Both the position numbers and the translations under genes were made by a program. The notes under the pieces are model-generated. The model searched no databases. It was not told where the DNA came from and saw nothing but the letters and a program-made list of their open reading frames with translations. A stretch of DNA of 64,000 nt from Symbiodinium natans (lineage: Eukaryota; Sar; Dinophyceae; Suessiales; Symbiodiniaceae), in NCBI GenBank assembly GCA_905221605.1, contig CAJNDS010002268.1:1-64000 (forward strand), given 5' to 3'. Below are positions 47,860-58,225 of this stretch, in pieces. Position 1 is the first letter of the stretch, and each line of letters starts with the position of its first letter.

Positions 47860-48306
47860 GTTTTAGGGGCTTTGGGTTTGGGGGGTTAGCGTATAGGGCT
47901 AGGGATTAGGGTTTGGGGTTTGGGGGTTTAGGGGCTTGGGGGCTTGGGGCTTGGGGGGTTGGGGCTTGGGGTAAAGGGTTTACGGTTGAGGGTTTAGGGT
48001 TTAGGGTGTAGGTGGTTGGTTTAGGGGTTCAGGCGTTCAGGCTCCAAAGGTTTGGGGTACTATGCCCCCCTCACCCTTTTTCCCACCACTCAAAACAATG
48101 AATTTCGACCCGCCCCCGCCGCGCCCCGCCCCCCCCCGCCCCCCCGCCACCCTAAAACCCCTAAACCACAAAACCCCTCAACCCTAAACCCGAAACTCCT
48201 AAACTCCTAAACCCTCACATGCCTAAACCCTAAACCCTAAACCCTAAACCCCCCTAAAAGTCCCCGAAAACCCTCTAAACCTCCCTAAACCCGGCTGAAG
48301 CCGCAG

Positions 48307-48376
48307 GGGCCTGGAGTATTCGATCACGCACCTCGAGTTTTCCGCGTCGGGTGGCTTCCTCCTGAGCGGCTCCTCA
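48307..48376 (+). CDS. WD40-like exon
   Basis: After GCCGCAG, one base completes a codon and the frame reads GLEYSITHLEFSASGGFLL then SGSS, the I-x-x-L-x-F-S-x-x-G-x-x-L-L-S-G-S strand pair of a WD40 blade. A GC donor follows. If a GT at 48406 is used instead, the exon continues to 48405. Confidence 0.5.
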
Positions 48377-48449
48377 GCTCGGTGGACAATTGCGGGCCTT
48401 CAAGGGTTTGGGTTTTGGGGTTTAGGGTTTAGGGTTTGGGGGGGCCCAG

Positions 48450-50117
48450 GTTTTTTTTTTGAAAGGTGTGGCTCGGGCCTGTCCCCTTGCAAAGGTGTGG
48501 CTTGGCTTGGCTTGTCCCCTTGCAAAGGCGTGGCTTGGCTTGGCTTGGCTCTGCTTGGCCTGGCCTGGCTTCTTGGCTCGGCTCGGCTTGGCTCGGCTTG
48601 GCTTGGCTCGCCTCGGCTTGCCTCGCTCGGCTGAAGTTGGCTTGCTTGGCACGGCCTTGGCCTGCATGGCTCGCCTCGGATTGGCTTGGCTCGACTTTGC
48701 TCCGTGTTGAACCCCGCTCTTCCGTGCGAAGCTTTCTTCAAAAAATATATGTTTTTGCGCCGTGTTGAAGCCCGGTTTTTTGACGTGCGAAGCTTTCAGA
48801 AAACATATGTTTTCTGAAACCCATCATGCGAGCATCGTGTTTGCAAATGAGGGGGTTTAAGTCTACGAACCAATCCTGCGAGCATCGTGCGAGCATTGTG
48901 TTTGCAAATGGAGGGGGCTGCGCCCCCCCCAACCCCCCCGCTTTTTTAAAGGCTGCCACCCATTTTGACCTGTACACTCATTTTTCAAACGCATGATGCG
49001 AGCATTGTGTTTGCAAATGGGGGGGGGGCTACGCCCCCCAACCCCCGCGCTCTTTTTAGACGCACAAAAGTTTGAAAGAACATTTTGTCTGAACCCCATC
49101 ACGCGAGCACCGTGTTTGCAATGGGGGACGGACGAACCCATCATGCTTAACTAATTGCTCAAAAAACAAGCTTAACAAATTAAAAACACATTTTTTTGAA
49201 GTAATTAGCTTGTTTGCAACCCCGCGCATTTTTTGAAGGCCGGCACCCATTCTAAACTGTACAGTCTTTTTCAAACGCATGATGCGAGCACTGTGTTTGC
49301 AAAACCTGTTGTAAGCCATACACTCTTTGTCAAACACATGATGCATTGTGTTTGCAAATGGGGGGGGCTGCCCCCCCCTCCCCAACCCCCCACTCCTTTT
49401 AGACGCACAAAGCTTTGAAAGAACATTTTGTCTGAAACCCATCATGAGAGCATCGTGTTTGCAAATGGGGGAGGGGGGTTTAAACTTGCTGCGATTTGCC
49501 GTCTTTGCAACCTTTGAAAACGCAGAAATGCTGCTATTTGTACAGTATTTGTAGCCTCTGCAAACTCGGAAATGCTAGTTACAGTATTTGCGACCTCTGG
49601 ACACGAGCAAATGCTGCTATTTACATTATTTGCAGCTTCTGACAACGCAGAAATGCTGCTATTAACGGTGTTTGCAGGCTCTGCCAACGCGCAGATGCTG
49701 CTATTTGCAGCACTCAGAAATGCCGCTTATGCTTGCCGAGATCAAACCCTCAACTGTGCCAGAAATCCTCATATTTACCATATTTGCAGCCTCTGAACAT
49801 GCAGAAATGCTGTTATCTACGGTATTTGCTGCCTCTGCAAGCTCGGAAATGCTGCTAGTTACAGTATTTGCGACCTCTGGACACGCACAAATGCTGCCTT
49901 TACAGTTTTTGCAGCCTCTGACAACGCAGAAATGCCGCTATTTACAGTATTTGCAGGCTCTGGCAACGCACAAAAGCTGTTATTTATCAGTATTTGCAGC
50001 CTCTGCAAACGCAGAGATGCTGCAATTTACAGTATTCGCAGCACCGAACCGAGAACCAAGGCCGAGCCACACCTTTGCAAGGAAGCATGGCCGAGCCACA
50101 CCTTTGCAAAAAAAAAC
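48450..50117. mobile_element. Inverted-repeat-bounded, minisatellite-rich unit (candidate non-autonomous element)
   Basis: The left end G(T)10 GAAAGGTGTGGCTCGG and right end CCGAGCCACACCTTTGC(A)9 C are inverted copies. A second inverted pair lies just inside (CCTTGCAAAGGTGTGGC at about 48485, GCCACACCTTTGCAAGG at about 50066). The interior has CTTGGCTTGGCTCGG repeats (48490-48690), a dispersed GCGAGCATTGTGTTTGCAAA unit (48800-49480) and a tandem array (49490-50045). It is flanked on both sides by telomere-like repeats. No transposase is visible. Confidence 0.6.
49490..50045. repeat. Codon-multiple minisatellite (unit about 39-42 bp)
   Basis: About 13 diverged copies of TTTGCAGCCTCTG, then CAAACGCAGAAATGCTGCT, then ATTTACAGTA. 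The unit length is a multiple of three, so frames stay open for long stretches on both strands (for example repeats of FAASANAEMLLFTV). This may be coding or an accident of unit length. Confidence 0.75.
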
Positions 50118-50274
50118 TTCCGCCGGTTTGGGGTTTAGGGTTTGGGATTTAGGGTTTATGGTTTGGGGTTTGGGGCCTTACTATCTTTTTGAGCCAACAA
50201 GGATGCGAGTATTGAGTGTGTGAGGTTTAACTTCTTGGACTCGAGGCCGAGAGGGTTTGCTGAGGAACCCCAAA

Positions 50275-51328
50275 CTCTAAACCCTAGACCCTAAACCCTA
50301 AACCCCAAACCCCAAACCCTAAACCCTAAACCCTAAACCCTAAACCCTAAACCCTAAACCCTAAACCCTAAACCCTAAACCCTAAACCCTAAACCCTAAA
50401 CCCTAAACCCTGCATCGCAAAAGCGGGGATCCAGCCGTTCAGAGCCCCAGATCTTCGGCCAAAGTATACCAAGCACCCAGATTATTCCGTTATCCCCTTC
50501 CTTTTTTAGGGTTTGGGTTCCCTCAAAAGCCCCTTTAAACCAGAAGGGGCACCCTTTTTTTGTTCCTAGGATACTCCTGGCTCTAGGGAGGGCCACGGCA
50601 GGAGCTCCGACCCTCAGTCCTTGAATTCTCCTAAACCCTAAACCCTGAACCCTGAACCCTGAACCCGAAACCCGAAACCCTAAACCCTAAACCCTAAACC
50701 CTAAACCCTAAACCCTAAACCCTAAACCCTAAACCCGGTGGTAGGTTTAAGGGCTTCCGGCGGCCCCGAAGCCCTAAAGCTGCATCCTGGTGTCCTTGAG
50801 TCCTGGGATGTTTTTTTTGCCCCTAAATAAGGGTTTAGGGTTTAGGGTTTAGGGTTTAGGGTTTAGGGTTTAGGGTTTAGGGTTTAGGGTTTAGGGTTTA
50901 GGGTTTAGGGTTTAGGGTTTAGGGTTCCCGAAAATAGGGTTTGGGGCTTAAGGTTTAGGATTTAGGGCTTAGGGTTTAGGGGTACCCTTGTTGCCGCGTC
51001 CCTGCAAGGGGATTCTACTCTATTTGTGTATAAGAGGGGTAGCCCCTCTTTGTGGATATGCCCGAATATGGTCCCTTACCTTCTTTAAAGGGAATCTGAA
51101 GTCTGGGCCCTTGGGTTTCATAGGGCAGATAACGGACTTATAAGGGTTCCCCAATTAAGGGCCCATACTAAGGGACCATATGAAGGAAATCCCTAAACCC
51201 CTAACCCCAAACCTAAACCCTAAACCCTAAACCCTAACCCCTAAACCCTAAACCCTAAACCCTAAACCCTGAACCCTGAACCCTGAACCCTGAACCCTGA
51301 ACCCGAAACCCTAAACCCTAAACCCAAG
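50275..51328. repeat. Arrays with two TIR elements
   Basis: CCCTAAA arrays 50275-50412, 50680-50737 and 51185-51325; TTTAGGG array 50828-50930. A CTTGGGTC-family copy lies at 50468-50589. An ATGGTCCCTTA ... TAAGGGACCATAT element lies at about 51066-51186. Confidence 0.7.
51066..51186. mobile_element. TIR element family 5 (ATATGGTCCCTTA)
   Basis: ATATGGTCCCTTACCTTCTT on the left and ACTAAGGGACCATAT on the right are inverted ends. The interior GAATCTGAAGTCT...CCCTTGG...TAAGGGTTCCCC recurs in pieces near 15490-15590 and 20196-20290. Confidence 0.65.
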
Positions 51329-53069
51329 ATGAAGGCGGCAACACCGGCATGGCGCAGCTGTGGGACGAAACCATGTTGTCCACCGTGTTCAAGCACGAAG
51401 GTACCTTAGGGGGCAACCCTAAACCCTAAACCCTAAACCCTAAACCCTAAACCCTAAACCCTAAACCCTAAACCCTAAACCCTAAACCCTAAACCCTAAA
51501 CCCTAAACCCTAAACCCTAAACCCTAAACCCTAACCTAAACCCTAAACCCTAAACCCTAAACCCTAAACCCTAAACCCTAAACCCTAAACCCTAAACCCT
51601 AAACCCTAAATCTAAACCCTAAACCCTAAACCCTAAACCCTAAACCCTAAACCCTAAACCCTAAACCCTAAACCCTAAACCCTAAACCCTAAACCCTAAA
51701 CCCTAAATCCAAGCCCCTAAACCCCTACTCCCCTGAACCCTAAGCGCCCCTAAACCACAAACCGCCAAATCCAAAAAGACCTCAAAAACCCGAGCCCTAA
51801 ATCCTGAAAACTCAGCCCCCAAAACCTCAAAACCTTCAACCTGTGAACTCCAAAAAAAAACCTGCACAAAGACTCCAAGCCCCCAAACCCCAAAACCCCG
51901 AAACCCCGAGACCCCTAAACCCTAAAGCCCCTAAACTCCCCAAAACGGGAGCTAAGTTTAGAGAACTACCCCATATGATCGGGCCCATGGGATTCAGACT
52001 CGTACCCCAAGGATGTGCCCCTAAGAGGTTCCCTTAATCTACTCTCTTAATATGGCGCTTATACTTTTATTCAAACCCTAAAACCCTAAAACCCTAAACC
52101 CTGAACCCTAAACCCCTAAACCCCGAAACCCCTACACTACTAACCCCTAAATCCTTTTGATATGGACTCCCATGCCCTGGAGCAGGCAGCATTGCGGGCT
52201 GGTCCTTCTCGGCCGATGAGGCCTTCGTGTTAGCGAACAGCCCCCTGGATGAAGTTTAGGGTTTAGGGTTTAGGGTTTAGGGTTTAGGGTTTAGGGTTTA
52301 GGGTTTAGGGTTTAGGGTTTAGGGTACTAGAATTCCGATAAAGGACTGTTCGTATTTTAGGGGGAACGTCCCAATTTTGAGATCTTTAGGGCTTAGCTCT
52401 TGAAGATTTGTGGGCTAAACCCTAAAACCCTAAACCCTAAACGTCATTATAAGGGGGAACATCCCAAGTTTTGGGGTTTCAGGGGTTCAGGGTTCAGGGT
52501 TTACAGTAGGGTTCAGGGTTTAAGGTTTTAGGGTTTAGGGTTTTAAGTTCTTAGAGTTTAGGGTTTCAGGGGTTTCGGGTTTAGGATTTTAGGTTTTAGG
52601 GTTTGGGGATTTAGGGTTTTTAAGGTTTTAGCGTTTAGGGGTTGGCCAGGTTCAGGGTTGAGCCCAGATATCCTGAACCCATCAGGTGATCAAGCTCCAC
52701 AGTAAACCCTAAACTCTGAACCCTCGACCCCTAACCCTAGCACGTAATCCCCAATCGCCCTAAAGCCCCCAAAGCTCGAAGCTCCTAAGTCCTAAGCCCT
52801 AAACCCTTCGCCATAAACCCTAAGCCCCTAGACCCCTAAACCCCAAAAATCCTAAACCCCTAACCCCCTCAACCCCCGGCCCCCTCAACCCCTAAACCCC
52901 TAAACCCTAAACCCTAAACCCTAAACCCTAAACCCTAAACCCTAAACCCTAAACCCTAAACCCTAAACCCTAAACCCTAAACCCTAAACCCTAAACCCTA
53001 AACCCTAAACCCCAAGATCATCCCCAGGGGTGGGGGAGAACAGACTGGCCGCCTCCCCAAGCCTCGATG
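51329..53069 (+). CDS. WD40-repeat exon chain (51329-51400, 52186-52253, 52686-52701, 53028-53069)
   Basis: 51329-51400 (two bases, EGGNTGMAQLWDETMLSTVF, KHE, one base; donor GTACCT) joins 52186-52253 (completing Gly, SIAGWSFSADEAFVLANSPL, DE; donor GTTTAG). Next are 52686-52701 (VIKLH plus one base; donor GTAAAC) and 53028-53069 (completing Arg, VGENRLAASPSLD plus one base; donor GTGGCG). Phases match at all three joins and all donors are GT. The joined reading follows WD40 structure: LWD, H-E-G-S-I, W-S-F-S-A-D, V-I-K-L, N-R-L-A-A-S. Introns of 0.3-0.8 kb consist mainly of CCCTAAA and TTTAGGG arrays. The first exon's donor lies next to a 300-bp CCCTAAA array. Confidence 0.68.
51418..51712 (-). 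repeat. CCCTAAA array inside a WD40-gene intron
   Basis: About 42 nearly perfect heptamers with three slips, immediately 3' of the exon ending at 51400. Confidence 0.95.
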
Positions 53070-53199
53070 GTGGCGGGGACGCGCCTTGCTGTGGTTGGTT
53101 AAGGGGTAAAGGGTTTCAAGGTTTGGGGTTTAGGGTTTGGGGTGTAGAGTTTAGGGTTTAGGGTTTAGGGTTTCGGGTTTAGGGGATAAAGGGGTTAAG

Positions 53200-53302
53200 T
53201 TGGGATGTTCCCCCTTATACCATGAGTCCTTGCTAGGGATGATCGCACCCCCTACTAGAATCCCTATTCAGGACTGTTTTATATAAGGGGGGAACATCCC
53301 AA
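53200..53302. mobile_element. MITE family 2 (TTGGGATGTTCCCCC), intact copy
   Basis: TTGGGATGTTCCCCCTTATA on the left and TATAAGGGGGGAACATCCCAA on the right (inverted), with GAGTCCTTGCTAGGGAT and CAGGACTG inside. Other copies are at 58226-58343, 58368-58458, 58600-58712 and 63347-63519, with half copies at 52329-52374 and 52446-52468. Confidence 0.8.
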
Positions 53303-53564
53303 GGGTTCAGGGTCAAGGGTTTCAAGTTTTGGGGTTGAGGGTTCAGGGTTGCGGGTGTCGGGGGTAAGGGTTTCAAGGTTTTGGGGTTCAGGGTTAAGGG
53401 TTTACAGGTCTTTTTTAGGGTTCAAAGGTTTAGGGTTTAGGCTTTCAATGTTTGGGGTTTAGGGTCGAGGGTTCGAAGGTTTAGGGCGTTAAGGGGTTGA
53501 GGGGCTAGGAGTTACGGGATTTGGAGACATGGGGATCTGGAGTCGAGGGCTTGGGGCTTAGTGT

Positions 53565-53785
53565 TTTAGGGTTTTTTAGGTTTTAGGGTTTTAGGGTTTT
53601 AGGGTTTTAGGGTTTTAGGGTTTTAGGGTTTTAGGGTTTTAGGGTTTTAGGGTTTTAGGGTTTTAGGGTTTTAGGGTTTTAGGGTTTTAGGGTTGAGGGG
53701 TTGAGGGGTTGAGGGGTTGAGGGGTTGAGGGGTTGAGGGGTTGAGGGGTTGAGGGGTTGAGGGGTTGAGGGGTTGAGGGGTTGCG
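53565..53785 (+). repeat. Octamer blocks GGGTTTTA then GAGGGGTT
   Basis: Fourteen or so GGGTTTTA units switch abruptly to about eleven GAGGGGTT units near 53693, two variants amplified side by side. Confidence 0.92.
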
Positions 53786-54310
53786 AGGTGTGGCGGGGCT
53801 TGGGTGGTTGAGGTACTTGGGTTTAGGGGGTGAGGGTGCGTGTTTGCGTTTGGTAGGCCGTTAGGGTTAGGGCGTAAGTTGAGTTAGGCCGCCTTTGGGG
53901 GCGCATTTGGCCGAGGGTGAGGGGGTGATAGTTTGCCCCAGGGGCGGTGGCCGCAGGTTTGGGGTTCAGGGTTTAGAGTCCCTTGTTGTTTCTTTTGGGG
54001 GGAGGGTTCGGTTTCCTTAGAAGCCTTTTCAATTTAAGCCACAAAGGGCACCCGGCTGATTCCTAGGTTACTCTTGGGTCTAGGAGTCTAGAGTTTAAGG
54101 TTCAGGGTTTAGGTCAGAGGAAGGATCTTGGGTTTTAGGTTAAGGGACTGAAGGGGTGTTTGTTTTGAATTATCTTATGCATGAAGCCTGAAACCCTAAA
54201 CCCTAACCCCTAACCCCTAACCCCTAAACCCTAAACCCTAAACCCTAAACCCTAAACCCTAAACCCTAAACCCTAAACCCTAAACCCTAAACCCTGGGGT
54301 CCTCGGGCAG
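53786..54310. repeat. Degenerate spacer, TIR copy, CCCTAAA array
   Basis: A CTTGGGTC-family copy ends at about 54085 (CCTAGGTTACTCTTGGGTC). A C-strand array fills 54190-54296. Confidence 0.65.
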
Positions 54311-54374
54311 AAGAGTCGCAAGGTTGTCTTGGCCTTCCCGCTGGACCTGCGCTTCCCCAGAATCTGGGTGGCAT
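54311..54374 (+). CDS. Candidate exon
   Basis: After TCGGGCAG the frame reads KSRKVVLAFPLDLRFPRIWV then A, up to the donor GTGGTG. The hydrophobic strand pattern resembles a WD40 blade. Joins not tested. Confidence 0.45.
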
Positions 54375-54414
54375 GTGGTGGGGATTGGCCATCCCAAAAC
54401 CCAAAACCCATTTC

Positions 54415-54842
54415 TAGGGTTTAGGGTTCGGGTTTAGGGTTTAGGGTTTAGGGTTTAGGGTTTAGGGTTTAGGGTTTAGGGTTTGGGGTTTGGGGTTTGG
54501 GGTTTGGGGTTTAGGGTTTGGGGTTTGGGGTTTAGGGTTTAGGAATCAGGGTCTAGGGTTGAGAGTTTAGGGCGAAACCCTTAATCCTAAACCCCAAACT
54601 CCCTTACACCCCTCCACTTCCCGAAGCCTCTAATCTCAAAAGGCAAGCCTGACAACCTACAGACATCATTAGGCAAGAACTCGAACTTTTGTAAACCCCT
54701 AGACCCTCGAAGCCCCGAAACCCTAAACACTGGACCCTAGGCCCTTATCCCTAAACTCTACTCCCTAAACCCTAGACCCTAAACCCTAAACCCTAAACCC
54801 TAAACCCTGAACCCTAAACCCTAAACCCAACATCTTTGGAAG
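54415..54842. repeat. TTTAGGG/TTTGGGG array and CCCTAAA array
   Basis: G-strand 54415-54560 including TTTGGGG units, spacer, then C-strand 54750-54830. Confidence 0.85.
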
Positions 54843-54903
54843 GAAGCGCCTTTGCGCTCGGGCGTCATGAAGTCGTGGGCGGACACCTGGCACGTGCGAG
54901 CCA
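54843..54903 (+). CDS. Candidate exon
   Basis: After TTGGAAG, 20 codons read EAPLRSGVMKSWADTWHVRA, up to the donor GTCGTG. Another GT lies after CAC. Composition is natural. Confidence 0.45.
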
Positions 54904-54949
54904 GTCGTGGGTTCGGGTTTGGGTTTTTCGGGTTGAGCCCTAAGCCAAG

Positions 54950-55057
54950 GCCCTAAACCCTAAACCCTAAACCCTAAACCCTAAACCCTAAACCCTAAAC
55001 CCTAAACCCTAAACCCTAAATCCTAAACCCTAAATCCTAAACCCTAAACCTCTCTTA

Positions 55058-55100
<43 letters not shown>

Positions 55101-55276
55101 ACCCTAAAGGCAGCAAATCGACCCGGCCCTGTTGGTCAGGCTCTGGGGCCAATCCTTCCAGATCGACCGGCCCTGTTGGGCACTCAAGGGTCTGGCCTTG
55201 TCCTCCCCTTCCCCCCCTCCCCCCCCTCCCCCTTCCCCCCCCTCCCCCCCTCCCCCCCCTCCCCCTCCCCCCCCAG
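54950..55276. repeat. CCCTAAA array, (TA)n and C-rich tract
   Basis: C-strand array 54950-55058, (TA)n 55060-55096, then a duplicated ATCGACCCGGCCCTGTTGG motif (55117 and 55161) and a long CCCCTCCCC tract ending in the CAG acceptor of the next exon. That polypyrimidine tract is the longest before any exon in the window. Confidence 0.75.
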
Positions 55277-56731
55277 GCCGATGAAATGGTTCGTGGGTAG
55301 GATGGTCCATGACAGAGTGAGGGTTGGAGGACAGGGCTTGCTGATGAAAAATGTAAACTTTTTGTTTCTCAATGTTTTGGGATTCTCTGGGTGGGTGGTT
55401 TTTTTCCGAGAGCCCAAACAGCGGCTCTACTGGAGATTGCTCGACCCGGAGCTGCTGAACCCTAAACCCTAAACCCTAAACCGTAAACCCTAAACCCTAG
55501 ACCCTAGGCCCTAGACCCTAGACCCTAGACCCTAGACCCTAGACCCTAGACCCTAGACCCTAAACCCTAAACCAACCCTAAACCCTAAACCCGAAACCCG
55601 AAACCCTAAACCAGACACCCTAGAACCCTATGACCCTACCTATGACCCTATAACCCTATAACCCTACAACCCTATAACCCTATGACACTATAGCCCTATT
55701 ATCCTAAACCCTTTAAACCCTAAGCTCCTAGGACCTCTGGTGGCCTCGCCAAGCGGCTTTTTCTTGCAGCCCGGACTTTTAAGGGTTTGGGGTTTAAGGT
55801 TTGGGGGTTGGGGTTGAGGGTTTAGAGATTGGGGTTTAGGGCTTAGGGTTTAGGGTTTGGGTTTGGGGTTTAGGGTTTAGGGTTCAGGGTTAGGAGTTTA
55901 GGGTTTAGGGTTTGGGGTTTAGGGTTTAGGGTTTAGGATTTGGGGTTCTGGGGTTTTGGGGTTTAGGGATCACCCTTTTGGCGAGCACTGTTGCGTGGCG
56001 CATGATTTGCTACACATCCGTATGATGGCAGCCCAGCCTATCCCCCTTTCAGGATTCCCTAGAGTACCAATTTCCCCTCATATCAGATTATCAGACCCTA
56101 AACCCTAAACCCTGAAAAGCCCATTCCCTACTAAGAGCCAGTAAGATGCACTTCTTGCTGCAAAGCGACAAGCGAAAGCACCACCAAGATGGATCTGCAT
56201 TTGAGCCGAAGGCTTGGGTTTGAGTCACGCATAAACCAAACTGAGCCCCAGAGCCTAAGCTAAGCCCTAAACCCTAAACCCCAACCCTAAACCTTAAACC
56301 CTAAACTTCCTAATTCCTAGACCCTAAACCCTAAATCCCAAGCCCCAAGCCCTCAACCCGCGGGCAAGCAAAGTCGCACGCTAGGCTCGACGCCCACTAT
56401 GATCGGCCACAGAATCTGTCTCTGCCGCTCGCCTGGGGATTTTGTTCTATAACCAGAGGCCCAGAGCACGAATTGGGTTTAGGGTTTAGGGTTTAATGTT
56501 TGGGGTTTAGGTTTAGGGTTTAGGGTTTAGGGTTTAGGGTTTAGGGTTTAGGGTTTAGGGTTTAGGGTTTAGGGTTTAGGGTTTAGGGTTTAGGTTAGGG
56601 TTTAGGGTTTAGGGTTTAGGGTTTAGGGTTTAGGGTTTAGGGTTTAGGGTTTAGGGTTTAGGGTTTAGGGTTTAGGGTTTAGGGTTTAGGGTTTAGGGTT
56701 TAGGGTTCAGCATCTCAAGTTCGAGCATTTA
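55277..56731 (+). CDS. Five-exon in-frame chain of unknown function (55277-55316, 55422-55450, 56142-56211, 56413-56476, 56711-56731)
   Basis: 55277-55316 (one base, PMKWFVGRMVHDR; donor GTGAGG) joins 55422-55450 (RLYWRLLDP plus two bases; donor GC). Then comes 56142-56211 (completing Asp, KMHFLLQSDKRKHHQDGSAF then EPK; donor GC). Next is 56413-56476 (NLSLPLAWGFCSITRGPEHE, L, one base; donor GTTTAG), then 56711-56731 (completing Ala, SQVRAF; donor GTAGGC). Phases agree at all four joins. The first intron is an ordinary 105-bp spacer; the later ones are packed with TTTAGGG/CCCTAAA and CCCTAGA arrays. No family is recognised. It may be the continuation of the WD40-type transcript. Confidence 0.55.
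55455..55700 (-). repeat. CCCTAGA block and ACCCTAT block
   Basis: About nine CCCTAGA units (55495-55560), then CCCTAAA, then ACCCTATA-type units (55615-55690). Confidence 0.88.
56478..56706 (+). repeat. TTTAGGG array filling an intron
   Basis: About 32 heptamers with two slips form practically the entire intron between exons 56413-56476 and 56711-56731. Confidence 0.95.
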
Positions 56732-56789
56732 GTAGGCCAGCAGTGTGTGTAGGCAACGGAAAAGAACCCACCCGCCCAAAGAATCCCAT

Positions 56790-57190
56790 AACATTACGAC
56801 AATGGAAAGTCAGAGGGGCCAAAATGGATCAAATTCCAAAATTCGTGCTGAACAATGGGGGGTCAGAGGGGCCAAAATGGATCAAATTCCCTAATTCGTG
56901 CTGAACAATGGGGGGTGAGAGGGGTCAGAGGGGGCAAAATGGATCAAATTCCCAAATTCGTGCTTGAACAATGGGGGGTCAGATGGGTCAGAGGGGCCAA
57001 AATGGATCAAATTCCCTAATTCGTGCTGAATAATGGGGTGTCAGAGGGGTCAGAAGGGCAAAAATGGGTCAAATTCCCTAATTCGTGCTGAACAATGGGG
57101 GGGGCCAAGGGGTCAGAAGGGCCGAAATGGATCAAATTCCCAAATTCGTGCTGAACAATGGGGGTCCGATTCCCTAATTCGTGTTTAACA
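56790..57190. repeat. Minisatellite with unit about 50-60 bp
   Basis: Seven copies of GGGGTCAGAGGGGCCAAAAT, then GGATCAAATTCCC, then AATTCGTGCTGAACAAT. Copies differ by a few bases and small gaps. Minus-strand ORFs reflect the repeat. Confidence 0.9.
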
Positions 57191-57227
57191 TTTAGGTTCA
57201 TATGGTAGAGAGGTTTAGGGTTTAGGG

Positions 57228-57330
57228 CTAGGACCCAGAGGCCCTGATTCCCCTTTCCTAGGGTTTCGGTTAAATTAGAGGCCAAGCCAACAGGGCAGCC
57301 TGTTTATGCCTAGGCTACGCTTGGGTCTAG
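57228..57330. mobile_element. CTTGGGTC TIR family copy
   Basis: CTAGGACCCAGAG on the left and CTACGCTTGGGTCTAG on the right are inverted; the interior is diverged. Confidence 0.6.
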
Positions 57331-57388
57331 ATAAGTTCCATCGTTCGACACTAGGGTTGGCCGTCTGATATCTCATGTTTTCCTTTGA

Positions 57389-57532
57389 TACTTGGAGGCT
57401 CAGGGTACTTATTAGCCATTCATAATTGTAGTTATAGCAGTACTTCTAACCCTGTTAAGGCACTTAAGGGGCTTTTCAGTGGGTTCTACGTACAACTATA
57501 GTGAGTTGCTAAGTAGCATGAACCTCCAAGTA
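57389..57532. mobile_element. MITE family 1, diverged copy with TA ends
   Basis: TACTTGGAGGCTCAGGGTAC on the left and CATGAACCTCCAAGTA on the right. The centre GGCACTTAAGGGGCTTTTCA matches the family. TA occurs at both ends. Confidence 0.78.
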
Positions 57533-57973
57533 GTCTTCAGAGGGAACATCTTTAGGTGTTTGTGACTCGCAAGAAAAATCGGGCAGTCTAATCTTCATGT
57601 TTCATATGGGTTGGTGGTCTCTTTCCGTAGGGATTCTGTTTTACATTCCTATTATGCTATCTAGGGGCTATCTTCAGGTATCAGGGTAAGAGATAAAGAG
57701 GCCACCGGCCTTCCTAATGCATGTTGAATGTTGTGGGCCTCTGTCTTGGAGGGGGGAGGGCACCGATCCCCTTGAGTTCTGATCCAACCCTTCACACTGT
57801 CTCCCAAGTCTCCGAAAACGAAAAGGCAGCCGACCAGAGGGCCTGATGCAGTGCAGCTCAGAACGCTGCGCCTTGAGTTTAGGGTTTGGGGTTTCGGGTT
57901 TAGGGTTGTGGGTTTAGAGTTTACCCTCGTTACATCCTCAAGCCCTACGTCCGAAACTCTTTTCGGCGGCCAG

Positions 57974-57997
57974 TTTGGCAGAGAATGGAGCCTAAAA
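57974..57997 (+). CDS. Candidate exon
   Basis: After CGGCCAG eight codons read FGREWSLK, up to a GTCCTT donor. Too short to stand alone. Phase 0 is compatible with the next candidate (58487-58517, VGCPRAHIGS after GACCCAG). Confidence 0.3.
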
Positions 57998-58225
57998 GTC
58001 CTTGAATCCGGTTTCGGGTTTGGGGTTCAAGGTCTAAATCAAGACCTGACCCTGTGTATACATAGTCATGTGATAGTCAAAGGTATAGGGGCTGGTGACA
58101 GACGCCTGAAGCCCCAAAGCCCGAAGTTCTCAACCCCAGACCCTCAACAACGACCCACACCAAAAAAGCAGATGGCAGACACGTAGAGAAAGCAAAAAGC
58201 CATAAAGCGCCACAAAGAGTGCGAA

